A DNA stretch of 64,000 nucleotides from assembly GCA_036494815.1 (NCBI GenBank), contig DASXNV010000053.1:7601-71600 (forward strand), in the 5' to 3' direction. Shown one piece after another: positions 33,603 to 43,125 of the stretch. This DNA comes from Poindextera sp036494815. GTDB lineage: Bacteria > Pseudomonadota > Alphaproteobacteria > Caulobacterales > Caulobacteraceae. Both the position numbers and the translations under genes were made by a program. Below the pieces are notes generated by a model. It was given only the letters and a program-made list of their open reading frames with translations, was not told the origin of the DNA and did not search any database. How positions within the stretch are numbered: the first letter of the stretch is position 1; each line of letters opens with the position of its first letter.

Positions 33603-34068
33603 GATCGGCCTGGTCCCCGGCATAGGGGTCCGGCGCGCCCAGGTCCGCCAGAATGCGGCGCTCCAGCGCCTCCATGGCCTCGGCCTCCGAATCCGTCTGG
33701 TGGTCGTAGCCTACAAGATGCAGCACCCCGTGCGCCACCAGGTGTTGCAGATGGTGGGCCAGGACCTTGCCCTGTACGGCGGCTTCGCGTGCGCAAACGC
33801 CATAAGCCAAGGCGATGTCGCCCAGATGATCCTCGGGATTAGGCGCGGCCGGAAAGGACAGGACGTTAGTGGGGCCTTCCTTGCCGCGAAAGCTGCTGTT
33901 GAGCGCGGCGACCTCCGCGTCGCTGGTCAACAGCACCACGATCCTCCCGCTCCCACGCGCTGCGGCCAGGGCGGCCAGGGCGGCGGCGCGGGTTAGGGCT
34001 TCTGCGTCGGGCAGGGCCAGGGCCCAGCTATCAACCTCGACCTCCACCTCGACGGGAGAGTCGGTCAA
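33595..34068 (-). CDS. ybeY: Endoribonuclease YbeY
   Basis: YbeY is a metal-dependent RNase for 16S rRNA 3'-end maturation and ribosome quality control. The 157-residue protein carries the zinc motif HGVLHLVGYDH with three histidines, near residue 115, and the conserved NVLSFPA segment. Its start overlaps the phoH stop by four bases and its stop overlaps corC, so the genes phoH-ybeY-corC-lnt are tightly coupled. Confidence 0.95.
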   Translation of the reverse strand: MTDSPVEVEVEVDSWALALPDAEALTRAAALAALAAARGSGRIVVLLTSDAEVAALNSSFRGKEGPTNVLSFPAAPNPEDHLGDIALAYGVCAREAAVQGKVLAHHLQHLVAHGVLHLVGYDHQTDSEAEAMEALERRILADLGAPDPYAGDQADHG

Positions 34069-35014
34069 GATCGGTCCTTGGCCACGTCGGCGTCATACGC
34101 CTTGACGATCCGCTCCACCAAAGGATGGCGCACCACGTCTGAGGCCTCGAACCGGGCCACGGCCACGTCCTGGACGCCTTCGAGCAGGCGCACTGCGTGG
34201 GACAGGCCGCTGTCGCGAGTGTTGACCAGGTCGATCTGGCTCGGATCGCCGGTCACCGCCATGTGCGCGCCTTCGCCCAGGCGGGTCAGCACCATCTTCA
34301 GCTGCAGGCGCGAGGTGTTCTGCGCCTCATCGACGATGACGAAAGCGTTGTTGAGGGTGCGGCCGCGCATGAAGGCGATGGGCGCCACCTCGATCTCGCC
34401 CTTGTCCCGCCGCCGGCGCAGCTGTTCGGCCCCCAGGATATCGGACAGGGCCTCCCAAACGGGGGCCATATAGGGATCGACCTTCTCGTTCATGTCGCCA
34501 GGCAGAAAGCCCAGCCGCTCGCCCGCCTCCACGGCGGGGCGGGTGACGATCAGCCGGTCGACCTCGCCGCGCAGCAACATGCCGGCCCCGTGGGCCACCG
34601 CCAGAAAGGTCTTGCCGGTGCCCGCCGGACCCATGCCGAACACCAGGGTGTGTCGGGTCAGCATGTCCAGGTAGCGGGCCTGGGCCGCGGTCTTGGGGGC
34701 GATGGCGCCGCGCCGGCTGAGCGGCAACTCGCCGCCGGCGGCCCCGCTTTCGCCGCGGCGGGCGGCCGAGGCGGCCAGGCGCACATCGGCCTCGGTGACC
34801 TCCACCCCGGCTTCGGCGCGCTTGGCGACAGCGTGGATGGCCTTCTTGGCCCCGGCGCGAGCCTTGGCGTCGCCGGCCAGGGAGACGCCGCCGCCAGGGG
34901 TTTCCAGCAGGACGTGGAAGGCGTCCTCGATCAGGGCTGCGTGCCGGCTGTTGGGGCCGGCGATGGCGCGCACGGCCTCCTCCGACAGGGGCACGAATTC
35001 GCGGGTGTCGCGGC

Positions 35015-35018
<4 letters not shown>
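34065..35018 (-). CDS. PhoH family protein (YbeZ-type ATPase)
   Basis: The 317-residue P-loop ATPase has Walker A in GMGPAGTGKTFLAVAHG and Walker B in FVIVDEAQNTS, with the PhoH-specific GDPSQIDL. An N-terminal KH-like part precedes it. PhoH/YbeZ partners YbeY in RNA metabolism, which fits the adjacent gene. The start is the TTG at 35018, which overlaps the miaB stop (TTGA) and follows GAGG by seven bases. The frame stays open far upstream inside miaB, but that stretch is not a real extension. Confidence 0.92.
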
Positions 35019-36415
<1,397 letters not shown>

Positions 36416-36458
36416 GCGGGGCTTATGGGCGCGGGGCGAAGGGGGTTCAAGCGGCGCC

Positions 36459-36875
36459 CTAGTTCTTCGGCTCGTCGGCTGGCACGCCGTACAGCTCCAG
36501 CCGGTGGTCCACCAGGCGGTAGCCCAGGCGGCGGGCGATCTCGGCTTGCAAGGCTTCGATCTCGGGATCGACGAACTCGATCACCTGGCCGGTCTTCATG
36601 TCGATCAGGTGGTCGTGGTGGACGTCCGGCGCCTCTTCATATCGCGAGCGGCCATCGCGAAAATCGTGGCGGGCGATGATCCCCGCCTCTTCGAACAGGC
36701 GCACGGTGCGATAGACGGTGGCGATGGAAATGTGCGGATCCACATCATGGGAGCGACGGTACAGTTCCTCCACGTCGGGGTGGTCATGGGCCACCGACAA
36801 AACGCGCGCAACCACGCGGCGCTGGTCGGTCATGCGCATGCCTTTTTCGATGCAGAGCTTTTCTATGCGGTCCAA
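36459..36875 (-). CDS. fur: Ferric uptake regulator Fur
   Basis: The 138-residue protein is a Fur-family repressor. The winged-helix domain covers residues 1-80 (GMRMTDQRRVVARVLS, DPHISIATVYRTVRLFEEAGI), and the dimer/metal domain includes VHHDHLIDMKTGQVIEF. The C-terminal Cys pair seen in enterobacterial Fur is absent, as in alphaproteobacterial members. It lies between rimI and miaB, as in Caulobacter. A Mur or Irr identity cannot be excluded by sequence reading alone, but the context favours Fur. Confidence 0.93.
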   Translation of the reverse strand: MDRIEKLCIEKGMRMTDQRRVVARVLSVAHDHPDVEELYRRSHDVDPHISIATVYRTVRLFEEAGIIARHDFRDGRSRYEEAPDVHHDHLIDMKTGQVIEFVDPEIEALQAEIARRLGYRLVDHRLELYGVPADEPKN

Positions 36876-36899
36876 GCGTCGTCTCCGGCGGCAGTGAGC

Positions 36900-37367
36900 C
36901 TAAACATAGGCTGAGAGCGGGTCGCTGTTAAGCGGGCGCCGATAAACAAGCGCGTCAACCGGAGCGCCGCCCTGGTTTGGGTAATAGCCGCGGCGCAAGC
37001 CTACCTGATCGAATCCATTGCGCCGATACAGGGCGATGGCGGGGCGGTTGTCGGCCGCCACTTCCAGGAACATCGCTTCGGCGCCCTTGGCGTGGGCGAC
37101 GCCGATCGCCGCCTGCAACAGCGCCTGGCCCAGGCCCTGGCCGCGCAGGTCCGGCTCGATGGCCAGGGTCAGCACTTCGGCCTCGCCGGCCAGAGCGCGG
37201 CAGAGGATGAAGCCGGCCAAGGGCGGCGCCTTTATCACCAGCCCAAAGCCGCCGGGGGCGGTCAAGAGGTCGCCGATTTCCTCGGTGTCCCAGGGCGCAG
37301 GGAAACAGCGGGCATGGACGCGGGCCATCTCCGGCGCGTCCAGAAGGCTGGCGGCGTGCAGGCTCAC
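36900..37367 (-). CDS. rimI: Ribosomal-protein-alanine N-acetyltransferase
   Basis: RimI acetylates the N-terminus of ribosomal protein S18. The 155-residue GNAT protein has ARCFPAPWDTEEI at the start and the acetyl-CoA motif LTLAIEPDLRGQGLGQALLQ, with FLEVAADNRPAIALYRRNGF near the end. Its start overlaps the tsaB stop by four bases, the usual tsaB-rimI arrangement, and fur follows 24 bases downstream. Confidence 0.94.
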   Translation of the reverse strand: MSLHAASLLDAPEMARVHARCFPAPWDTEEIGDLLTAPGGFGLVIKAPPLAGFILCRALAGEAEVLTLAIEPDLRGQGLGQALLQAAIGVAHAKGAEAMFLEVAADNRPAIALYRRNGFDQVGLRRGYYPNQGGAPVDALVYRRPLNSDPLSAYV

Positions 37368-38014
37368 GGCGGGGTGATCCCGCCCGGCAGCTTGGCGTCG
37401 GGGGCGCGCAGATAGAGCGGGCGAGGTGGGGCGAAGGGCGACCTAGCCGCCGCGGCGATCCGCGCCACCACCGCGGGATCCGGCGCCGTCGGCGTCTCGA
37501 TTCGAGCCTGGGCCAGCACCCCGGCCAGCAGCGGCGCGCCTGAGCCGGCCAACACAGCGGGCCCGCCGGCCCACAGCTCGGCCAGCCGCGCGGCGGCGAT
37601 CTCCAGCGACAGTACATCGGGGGCCATGATGGCTCGCCCATCCGTGAACACCTGCAGATAGACCTGACCGCGCCGCGCATCGAGGCAGGCGGCGACGAAT
37701 CCTGCGGGCTCGGCGGCCAGGGCCAGGGCTTCCAGCACCCCGACCCCGATGCAGGGCTTGTCCAGGGCCAGGGCCAGTCCCTTGGCGAAGGCCAGGCCCA
37801 CCCGCAGGCCAGTGAACGAGCCCGGCCCCACGGTCACGGCGATGCGGTCAAGCCCGGCGAAGGCGGTTCCTGTCATGATCTCGGCCACCATCGGGGCCAA
37901 CCGCTCCTGATGGCCGCGCTGCATGGGCTCGGACAGGCTGGCCGTGACGGCGCCGTCGGCCCAGAGAGCGGCCGAACAGGCGTCGAGACAGGTGTCGAGG
38001 GCGAGGATCTTCAC
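37364..38014 (-). CDS. tsaB: tRNA threonylcarbamoyladenosine biosynthesis protein TsaB
   Basis: TsaB supports TsaD in making t6A at position 37 of ANN-decoding tRNAs. The 216-residue ASKHA-fold protein starts MKILALDTCLDACSAALW and has ITVGPGSFTGLRVGLAFAKGL, the family signature. It lacks the TsaD metal site, as expected. It overlaps rimI by four bases and is preceded by the DUF1131 lipoprotein gene, which ends six bases away. Confidence 0.95.
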   Translation of the reverse strand: MKILALDTCLDACSAALWADGAVTASLSEPMQRGHQERLAPMVAEIMTGTAFAGLDRIAVTVGPGSFTGLRVGLAFAKGLALALDKPCIGVGVLEALALAAEPAGFVAACLDARRGQVYLQVFTDGRAIMAPDVLSLEIAAARLAELWAGGPAVLAGSGAPLLAGVLAQARIETPTAPDPAVVARIAAAARSPFAPPRPLYLRAPDAKLPGGITPP

Positions 38015-38020
38015 CGTGGA

Positions 38021-38656
38021 TCAGCCGGCATAGTGCCATGGGCGCGGCGGGGTCCAGACGATGGTCCGCAGGAACCCCTTGGACCGCAGTAGGGAGTCGG
38101 GCGGAAACTCCATGGAATGCCAACCCGGCAGGGCGAAGACATAGGTCACCGCGCCCTCGTGCGGCCGTGCGCAGATCATGGCGTCGCTGTCACGGTCCGT
38201 ACCCAGTTCGCATTGGGACAGGTCAAAGCCGCTGGCCTTCCAGCCCATGCCCAGGGTCTCGCCGTGCGGCCCCCTCACCGGCCCGCCGACCAGGCGCACC
38301 GAGCCGATCCTGGGATCGTCAGTGCCGGGAAAATTGGAAAAGCCGTCGACAATTTCGAGCAGTTCCGCGCCGTCCTGGGTCACGGTGATCACCCCCCGGG
38401 TCTCGTCCGGGGCGATGCGCACCTCGCCGTCCTTGACCACCGCCCTTGGGAACAGGTCGCGGATGGGTGGGCCTTCAAAAAAGGTCGTGGCGCGGATCGG
38501 CCCGACGCCCCATTCGGCGGCGGTCAGAGGTCCGCTCTGATAGGGTGTGACCGGCGGCGCCGCCGGTTCGGGCGCACGGCTGCAGGCGATCAGCGCCAAA
38601 GCCGCGCCCAGAACAGTGAAGAGAACAGTGAAGAGCGTTGCGCGCCGCCGGATCAT
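38021..38656 (-). CDS. DUF1131 (YfeY-like) lipoprotein
   Basis: The 211-residue protein begins with a lipoprotein signal: MIRRRATLFTVLF, a hydrophobic core, and the lipobox LIAC at about residue 25. The mature domain resembles E. coli YfeY: GVGPIRATTFFEGPPIRDLFP at its start and PPDSLLRSKGFLRTIVW at its end. Function is unknown. A short in-frame extension upstream overlaps the RutE-like stop and is excluded. The gene precedes tsaB. Confidence 0.75.
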   Translation of the reverse strand: MIRRRATLFTVLFTVLGAALALIACSRAPEPAAPPVTPYQSGPLTAAEWGVGPIRATTFFEGPPIRDLFPRAVVKDGEVRIAPDETRGVITVTQDGAELLEIVDGFSNFPGTDDPRIGSVRLVGGPVRGPHGETLGMGWKASGFDLSQCELGTDRDSDAMICARPHEGAVTYVFALPGWHSMEFPPDSLLRSKGFLRTIVWTPPRPWHYAG

Positions 38657-38666
38657 GTCGCTTTGG

Positions 38667-39257
38667 TTAGACGATCCGGTTGGCCTCTTCAAACGACAGG
38701 CGCGGCGAACGGGCGAACAGGTTCTCGTCCGTGCCCTTGCCCACCGAACAGATGAAGTTCGATTTGACGTTGGTCCCGGCGAAAAAGGCGGCGTCCACCG
38801 CGGCGTTGTCGAAGCCGGACATGGGGCCAGTATTGTAGCCCAGGGCGCGGGCGGCGATGATGAAATAGGCGCCCTGCAGGCTTGAATTGCGGAAGGCGGC
38901 GCTTTCGCGGAAAGCCGGATCCTGGAACCAGTCCTTGGCGGTAGGGGCGTGGGGGAACAGCTTGGGCAGATGGTCGGGGAAATCCAGGTCGTAGCCGATG
39001 ATCACGGTGGCCGGGGCCTTGAGGATCTTGGCGCCGTTGGTCCCACTGGACAGGGCGGCCAGCTTTTCCTTGCCCTCGGGCGTCGCCACCCAGACGAACC
39101 GCGCCGGGCTCATATTGGCCGAAGTCGGGCCGAACTTGGCCAGGTCATAGATTTCGCGCATGGCGCTTTCGGGCATGGGCTCGTCAGTCCAGCCGTTGTG
39201 GGTGCGGGCATCGCGAAAGATCAGGTCTAGACCGGCGGCGTCGAGGACGTGGCTCAA
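38667..39257 (-). CDS. Malonic semialdehyde reductase-like nitroreductase (RutE type)
   Basis: The 196-residue flavin protein matches the RutE/HadB subfamily in length and motifs: DARTHNGWTDEPMPESAMREIYDLAKFGPTSANMSP-like opening (FGPTSANMSPARFVWV), and the late GTNVKSNFICSVGKG. RutE reduces 3-hydroxypropionate-forming malonic semialdehyde in pyrimidine breakdown. Other rut genes are absent nearby, so the substrate is not assured. The start is TTG at 39257, with GGAG seven bases upstream. Confidence 0.88.
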   Translation of the reverse strand: MSHVLDAAGLDLIFRDARTHNGWTDEPMPESAMREIYDLAKFGPTSANMSPARFVWVATPEGKEKLAALSSGTNGAKILKAPATVIIGYDLDFPDHLPKLFPHAPTAKDWFQDPAFRESAAFRNSSLQGAYFIIAARALGYNTGPMSGFDNAAVDAAFFAGTNVKSNFICSVGKGTDENLFARSPRLSFEEANRIV

Positions 39258-39346
39258 GGGAGGGCTCCGAAGGCTATGAGGCTACATGGCGCGATACGCA
39301 GATCGCGCCCGCGCCACAAGGACTGAAAGCGTAAAAGGCGGCGGGT

Positions 39347-39934
39347 CTAATAGACCTGCTCGACCCGGGTCACTTCCGGCACATAGTGCTTGAGCATGTT
39401 CTCGACCCCGGCCTTCAGGGTCGCCGAGGAGGACGGGCAGCCGGAACAGGCGCCGCGCATATGCAGCCAGACCACGCCGGTGGCGGCTTCGAAGCGGCTG
39501 AAGGTGATGTCGCCGCCGTCCTGGGCCACGGCCGGGCGGATGCGGCTGTCCAGCAGGTCCTTGATCTCGGCCACGATCTGGGCGGTGTCGCCTTCGTAAT
39601 CGCTGTCGTCATGGCCCTGGCCTTCGGCGTCCGAGCCACTCGCGGCCTCGCGCAGCACCGGGGCGCCCGAGGTGAAGTGCTCCATGATCGCCGCCAGCAC
39701 CGGCGCCTTCATCTGCGGCCATTCCAGGCCTTGGGCGTCGCGGGTCACGGTGAGGAAATCCGCGCCCAGGAACACCCGCTTGACCCCTTCCAGGGAAAAG
39801 ATCGCCTCAGCCAGGGGCGAGGTCGTCGCCTCGTCCGGGGCGCGATATTCGCGCGTGCCCTCGCCCAGCACTTCGCGCCCGGGCAGGAACTTGAGCACGT
39901 CGGGATTGGGGGTGGTTTCGGTCTGGATGAACAT
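39347..39934 (-). CDS. NifU-type iron-sulfur carrier (Nfu family)
   Basis: The 195-residue protein has an N-terminal Nfu_N (Scaffold) domain: MFIQTETTPNPDVLKFLPGR. The C-terminal NifU-like domain carries the CxxC cluster motif in MRGACSGCPSSSATLK. It delivers 4Fe-4S clusters to client enzymes, possibly including MiaB in this region. The start at 39934 follows GGAG by six bases. Together with the IscU-like protein at 6.6 kb this is the second Fe-S assembly gene of the window. Confidence 0.9.
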   Translation of the reverse strand: MFIQTETTPNPDVLKFLPGREVLGEGTREYRAPDEATTSPLAEAIFSLEGVKRVFLGADFLTVTRDAQGLEWPQMKAPVLAAIMEHFTSGAPVLREAASGSDAEGQGHDDSDYEGDTAQIVAEIKDLLDSRIRPAVAQDGGDITFSRFEAATGVVWLHMRGACSGCPSSSATLKAGVENMLKHYVPEVTRVEQVY

Positions 39935-39990
39935 GGTCGGCTCCGGCAACAAACTTCAGATGGCGCGCCGGGCCAGCTTACGCAAGCACA

Positions 39991-40464
39991 TCAATGCGCG
40001 GGCGGTGATCCATCCGCTGCGATCTTGGCCCGGATGTTGAAGCTGGCGGTGACGGGGCCGGCATGTTCGAACACCAAGGTGATCTCCTGCTGGCCGCCGT
40101 CAGTGAGCTTTTCCTTCAGGCCCGTGAGCATCAGATGGCGCCCGCCGGGATGGAAGGCGACCGTGCCGTGGGCCGGGATGACCACCGGGCCATCGTCGCC
40201 CATCATCATCATGCCCTTCATTTCCTGCATCACATGGGCCCCGACCTTGTCGGCGCAGGCGCAGCTGGCGGATAGCAGCCGGTCGGGCGTATCGCCGCCG
40301 TTGGAAATCGTCAGATAGGCCGCCGTGGTCGGCGTATGGCCCAGGGACGCGCGCACCACCCGCGAGCTGATCACCAGCTTGCCCACCTTGACCTGATGCG
40401 GATCGGCGCTGGCCGGGGTGGCGAGGAGGGAGAGGGCGGCGGCGATCAGGACCAGGGCGCGCAT
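39991..40464 (-). CDS. PCu(A)C copper chaperone
   Basis: The 157-residue periplasmic protein has a signal peptide (ALVLIAAALSLLATPASA) and a DUF461/PCu(A)C domain. Copper ligands follow the H(M)x10Mx21HxM pattern: AHVMQEMKGMMMMGDDG and HPGGRHLMLTGLK. Such chaperones load the Cu-A site of cytochrome oxidase. The Met-rich MKGMMMM run is enlarged. ATG at 40464 follows AAGGAG by five bases. No Sco or oxidase genes are adjacent. Confidence 0.9.
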   Translation of the reverse strand: MRALVLIAAALSLLATPASADPHQVKVGKLVISSRVVRASLGHTPTTAAYLTISNGGDTPDRLLSASCACADKVGAHVMQEMKGMMMMGDDGPVVIPAHGTVAFHPGGRHLMLTGLKEKLTDGGQQEITLVFEHAGPVTASFNIRAKIAADGSPPAH

Positions 40465-40572
40465 GGGGTCTCCTTGGGCAGGGTGTCTCCTCATGACTCG
40501 TTTGAGGGAGGGTGGAAAGCCAAGGCTGGCGGTTCGCCCCGCGCCGGCGCGGCAGTCTCACCGCTGCCGAAC

Positions 40573-41859
40573 CTAATCAGCCTTCGACGCGGGCCACACC
40601 CTGCCGATCAACACCTGCGCTCCCGCCACCAGACATCCCGCGATGATCCCGGTCATCAGGTCCCGCACCAGGGTCAGCCCGAAGGTCACGACCAGCACCG
40701 CCCCGGCGCCGCGCCAGTCACGCAGCAGCCGCACGAACTCCGCCTTTTCAGCCATGTTCCAGGCCACCACCACCAGCACGCCGGCCAGGGCCGCCAGGGG
40801 TGTGAAGCTGGCCAGGGGGGCGGCGACCAGGATGAAGAGCAGCAGGAACACCGAATGCAGCATCCCGGCGAGGGGACTGCGGGCGCCTGCGCGGATATTG
40901 GTGGCGGTGCGGGCTATGGTTCCGGTGACGCTTATGCCGCCGAACAAGGCCGAGGCGATATTGGCGACGCCCTGTGCCACCAGCTCCATGCTGGAGCGGT
41001 GAACCCGGCCGGTCATGCCATCGGCCACCTTGGCCGAGAGCAGGCTTTCCACCGCGCCCAACAGGGTGAAGGCAATGGCCGAGGGCAGGATCCCAAGCAG
41101 CAGCTTGAAGGAGATGGGCGGAAGGCTGGGCCAAGGCAGGCCATGCGGGATGCCGCCAAAACGGCCGCCGATGGTCTCCAGCGTCACATGGGGCAGGGCC
41201 GCGAATACGGAGGCCAGCACCACGGCGATCAACATGCCGGGCCAGGTGGGCCGAAAGCGGCGGAGGGCGAAGATCAGGGCTGCAACGCCGATCCCGGTGG
41301 CGAGGGAGGTCGGGCGCAGGGTCGGCAGGGCGTGGGCCAGAGCGGTCAGCTTGGGAAGTAGCGGCCCGGGCTCGGCGCCGGCTAGGGTCAGGCCGCCCAG
41401 ATCCTTCAATTGGCTGGCCAGGATGGTCACGGCGATGGCGCAGGTGAAGCCCACCGTAGCGGCGTGGGGAATGTGCCGCACCAGCGCGCCGAGCCTGAAG
41501 AGGCCCATCAGGGTCAGCATCACCCCGGATAGCAGCACAGTCAGCAGCAAGCCCTCGACCCCGAACCGGGTCACGGTGGCCGCCACCAGCACGATGAAGG
41601 CGCCGGCGGGCCCGCCCACCTGGAACCGGCTGCCGCCCAGGGCCGAGACCAGGAAGCCGCCCACGATGGCGGTGAACAGGCCGCGCTCCGGGCCCACGCC
41701 AGAGGCCACGGCGATGGCCATGGACAGGGGCAGGGCGACGATGGCCACGGTCAGGCCGGCCAGGGCGTCCTTTTTGAAGTCGTCCAGCCCATAGGGCTCA
41801 CGCAAAGTCGTGGTGAGCTTTGGCCGCAACAGATGCGCAGTCGCTGTCCCGTCCGGCAT
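40573..41859 (-). CDS. SulP-family anion transporter lacking the STAS domain
   Basis: The 428-residue membrane protein matches the SulP transport domain: ALAGLTVAIVALPLSMAIAV, GGFLVSALGGSRFQVGGPAG, and later GVANIASALFGGISVTGTIA. About ten to twelve hydrophobic segments are visible. SulP carriers move sulfate, bicarbonate or related anions. Most members have a C-terminal cytoplasmic STAS domain; this protein ends shortly after the last membrane helix (AQVLIGRVWPASKAD), so the STAS domain is missing. Substrate unknown. Confidence 0.87.
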   Translation of the reverse strand: MPDGTATAHLLRPKLTTTLREPYGLDDFKKDALAGLTVAIVALPLSMAIAVASGVGPERGLFTAIVGGFLVSALGGSRFQVGGPAGAFIVLVAATVTRFGVEGLLLTVLLSGVMLTLMGLFRLGALVRHIPHAATVGFTCAIAVTILASQLKDLGGLTLAGAEPGPLLPKLTALAHALPTLRPTSLATGIGVAALIFALRRFRPTWPGMLIAVVLASVFAALPHVTLETIGGRFGGIPHGLPWPSLPPISFKLLLGILPSAIAFTLLGAVESLLSAKVADGMTGRVHRSSMELVAQGVANIASALFGGISVTGTIARTATNIRAGARSPLAGMLHSVFLLLFILVAAPLASFTPLAALAGVLVVVAWNMAEKAEFVRLLRDWRGAGAVLVVTFGLTLVRDLMTGIIAGCLVAGAQVLIGRVWPASKAD

Positions 41860-41951
41860 CCGTTCGCCGATTCCACCTTGCGAAGTGAACAGCCGACCTA
41901 GGCGGGCGGGCGGATCTCGTCATTGATCCAGGTCAAGGACCGGCGGAGACC

Positions 41952-42992
41952 TCAGGCCGTCGGCCGCCAGAACCCGACCTTGCGGCGGGTCTCTTCCAGG
42001 ATCGGGTCGGCCACAGCCGCCGCCCGCTCGGCGCCGCCCTGCAGGATGCGGTCCAGTTCGGCCGGGTCGCCCGTCAGCCGGCGCATTTCGGCGCCGATGG
42101 GGGCGATGGTTTCCACCATCAGTTCGGACAGGGCTGGCTTGAAGGCGCCAAAGCCCTGGCCGGCGAAGCGGGCCAGCACCTCGGCCTTGGTCTGGTTGCT
42201 GAGGGCGGCGAACAGGCCCACCAGGTTGTCCGCCTCAGCCCGGCCCTTCAGATCGTCGGGGTTTTCCGGCAGGGGCTCGGGGTCTGTGCGGGCCTTGCGC
42301 ACCTTCTGGTCGATGGTGTCCTTGTCATCCATCAGGTTGATTCGCGAATAGTCGGACGGATCGGACTTGGACATTTTGGCCGTCCCATCGCGCAGGGACA
42401 TGACCCGCGCCCCCGGACCCTCGACCAGGGCCTCGGGCAGGGGGAAGAACCCCGGCGTCGAAAAGTCGTTGTTGAATTTCTGGGCGATGTCGCGGGTCAG
42501 TTCCAGGTGCTGGCGCTGGTCCTCGCCCACCGGCACGTGGGTCGCCCTATAGACCAGGATGTCGGCGGCCTGAAGCACCGGATAGGTGTAGAGGCCCACG
42601 CTGGCCCGCTCCTTGTGCTTGCCCGACTTCTCCTTGAACTGGGTCATGCGGTCGAGCCAGCCCAGTCGGGCGACACAGTTGAAGATCCAGCCCAGCTCCA
42701 CATGGGCGCGCACCGCCGATTGCGGGAAGATGGCCGCCTTGGCCGGATCCAGGCCCGAGGCCAGAAAGGCGGCGGCGATCTCGCGGGTCTGGGCGGCGAG
42801 AAGGGCCGGGTCCTGCCAGGCGGTGATGGCGTGCTGGTCGGCGACGAAGATGAAGCAGTCCATCCTGTGCTGCAGGTCGACGAACTTCTTCAGGGCGCCC
42901 AGATAGTTGCCCAGATGCAGCGCGCCCGAAGGCTGGACGCCCGACAGGACGCGGGTGGGGCCGGCATAGGCGGCGGGGATTTCATCGGTCAT
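41952..42992 (-). CDS. trpS: Tryptophan--tRNA ligase
   Basis: TrpRS charges tRNA-Trp. The 346-residue enzyme has the HIGH-like motif GVQPSGALHLGNYLGALK and the KMSKS loop GTAKMSKSDPSDYSRI, with VADQHAITAWQDP in between. Length is standard for bacteria. It lies after murJ and glnD in the block mutS-glnD-murJ-trpS typical of this family. Confidence 0.98.
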   Translation of the reverse strand: MTDEIPAAYAGPTRVLSGVQPSGALHLGNYLGALKKFVDLQHRMDCFIFVADQHAITAWQDPALLAAQTREIAAAFLASGLDPAKAAIFPQSAVRAHVELGWIFNCVARLGWLDRMTQFKEKSGKHKERASVGLYTYPVLQAADILVYRATHVPVGEDQRQHLELTRDIAQKFNNDFSTPGFFPLPEALVEGPGARVMSLRDGTAKMSKSDPSDYSRINLMDDKDTIDQKVRKARTDPEPLPENPDDLKGRAEADNLVGLFAALSNQTKAEVLARFAGQGFGAFKPALSELMVETIAPIGAEMRRLTGDPAELDRILQGGAERAAAVADPILEETRRKVGFWRPTA

Positions 42993-43125
42993 GGAAGGCT
43001 CGGATCAGGAAGGACGAACAGGCGCGCGCAATCGCCGCCACGGGGACTTAGCGAACCCCGCGCCGCCATCGCCGAAGATTTCCATCCGCAAAACGCATGG
43101 CCAGCGCTCTAGCCCGAAGCCGCTT

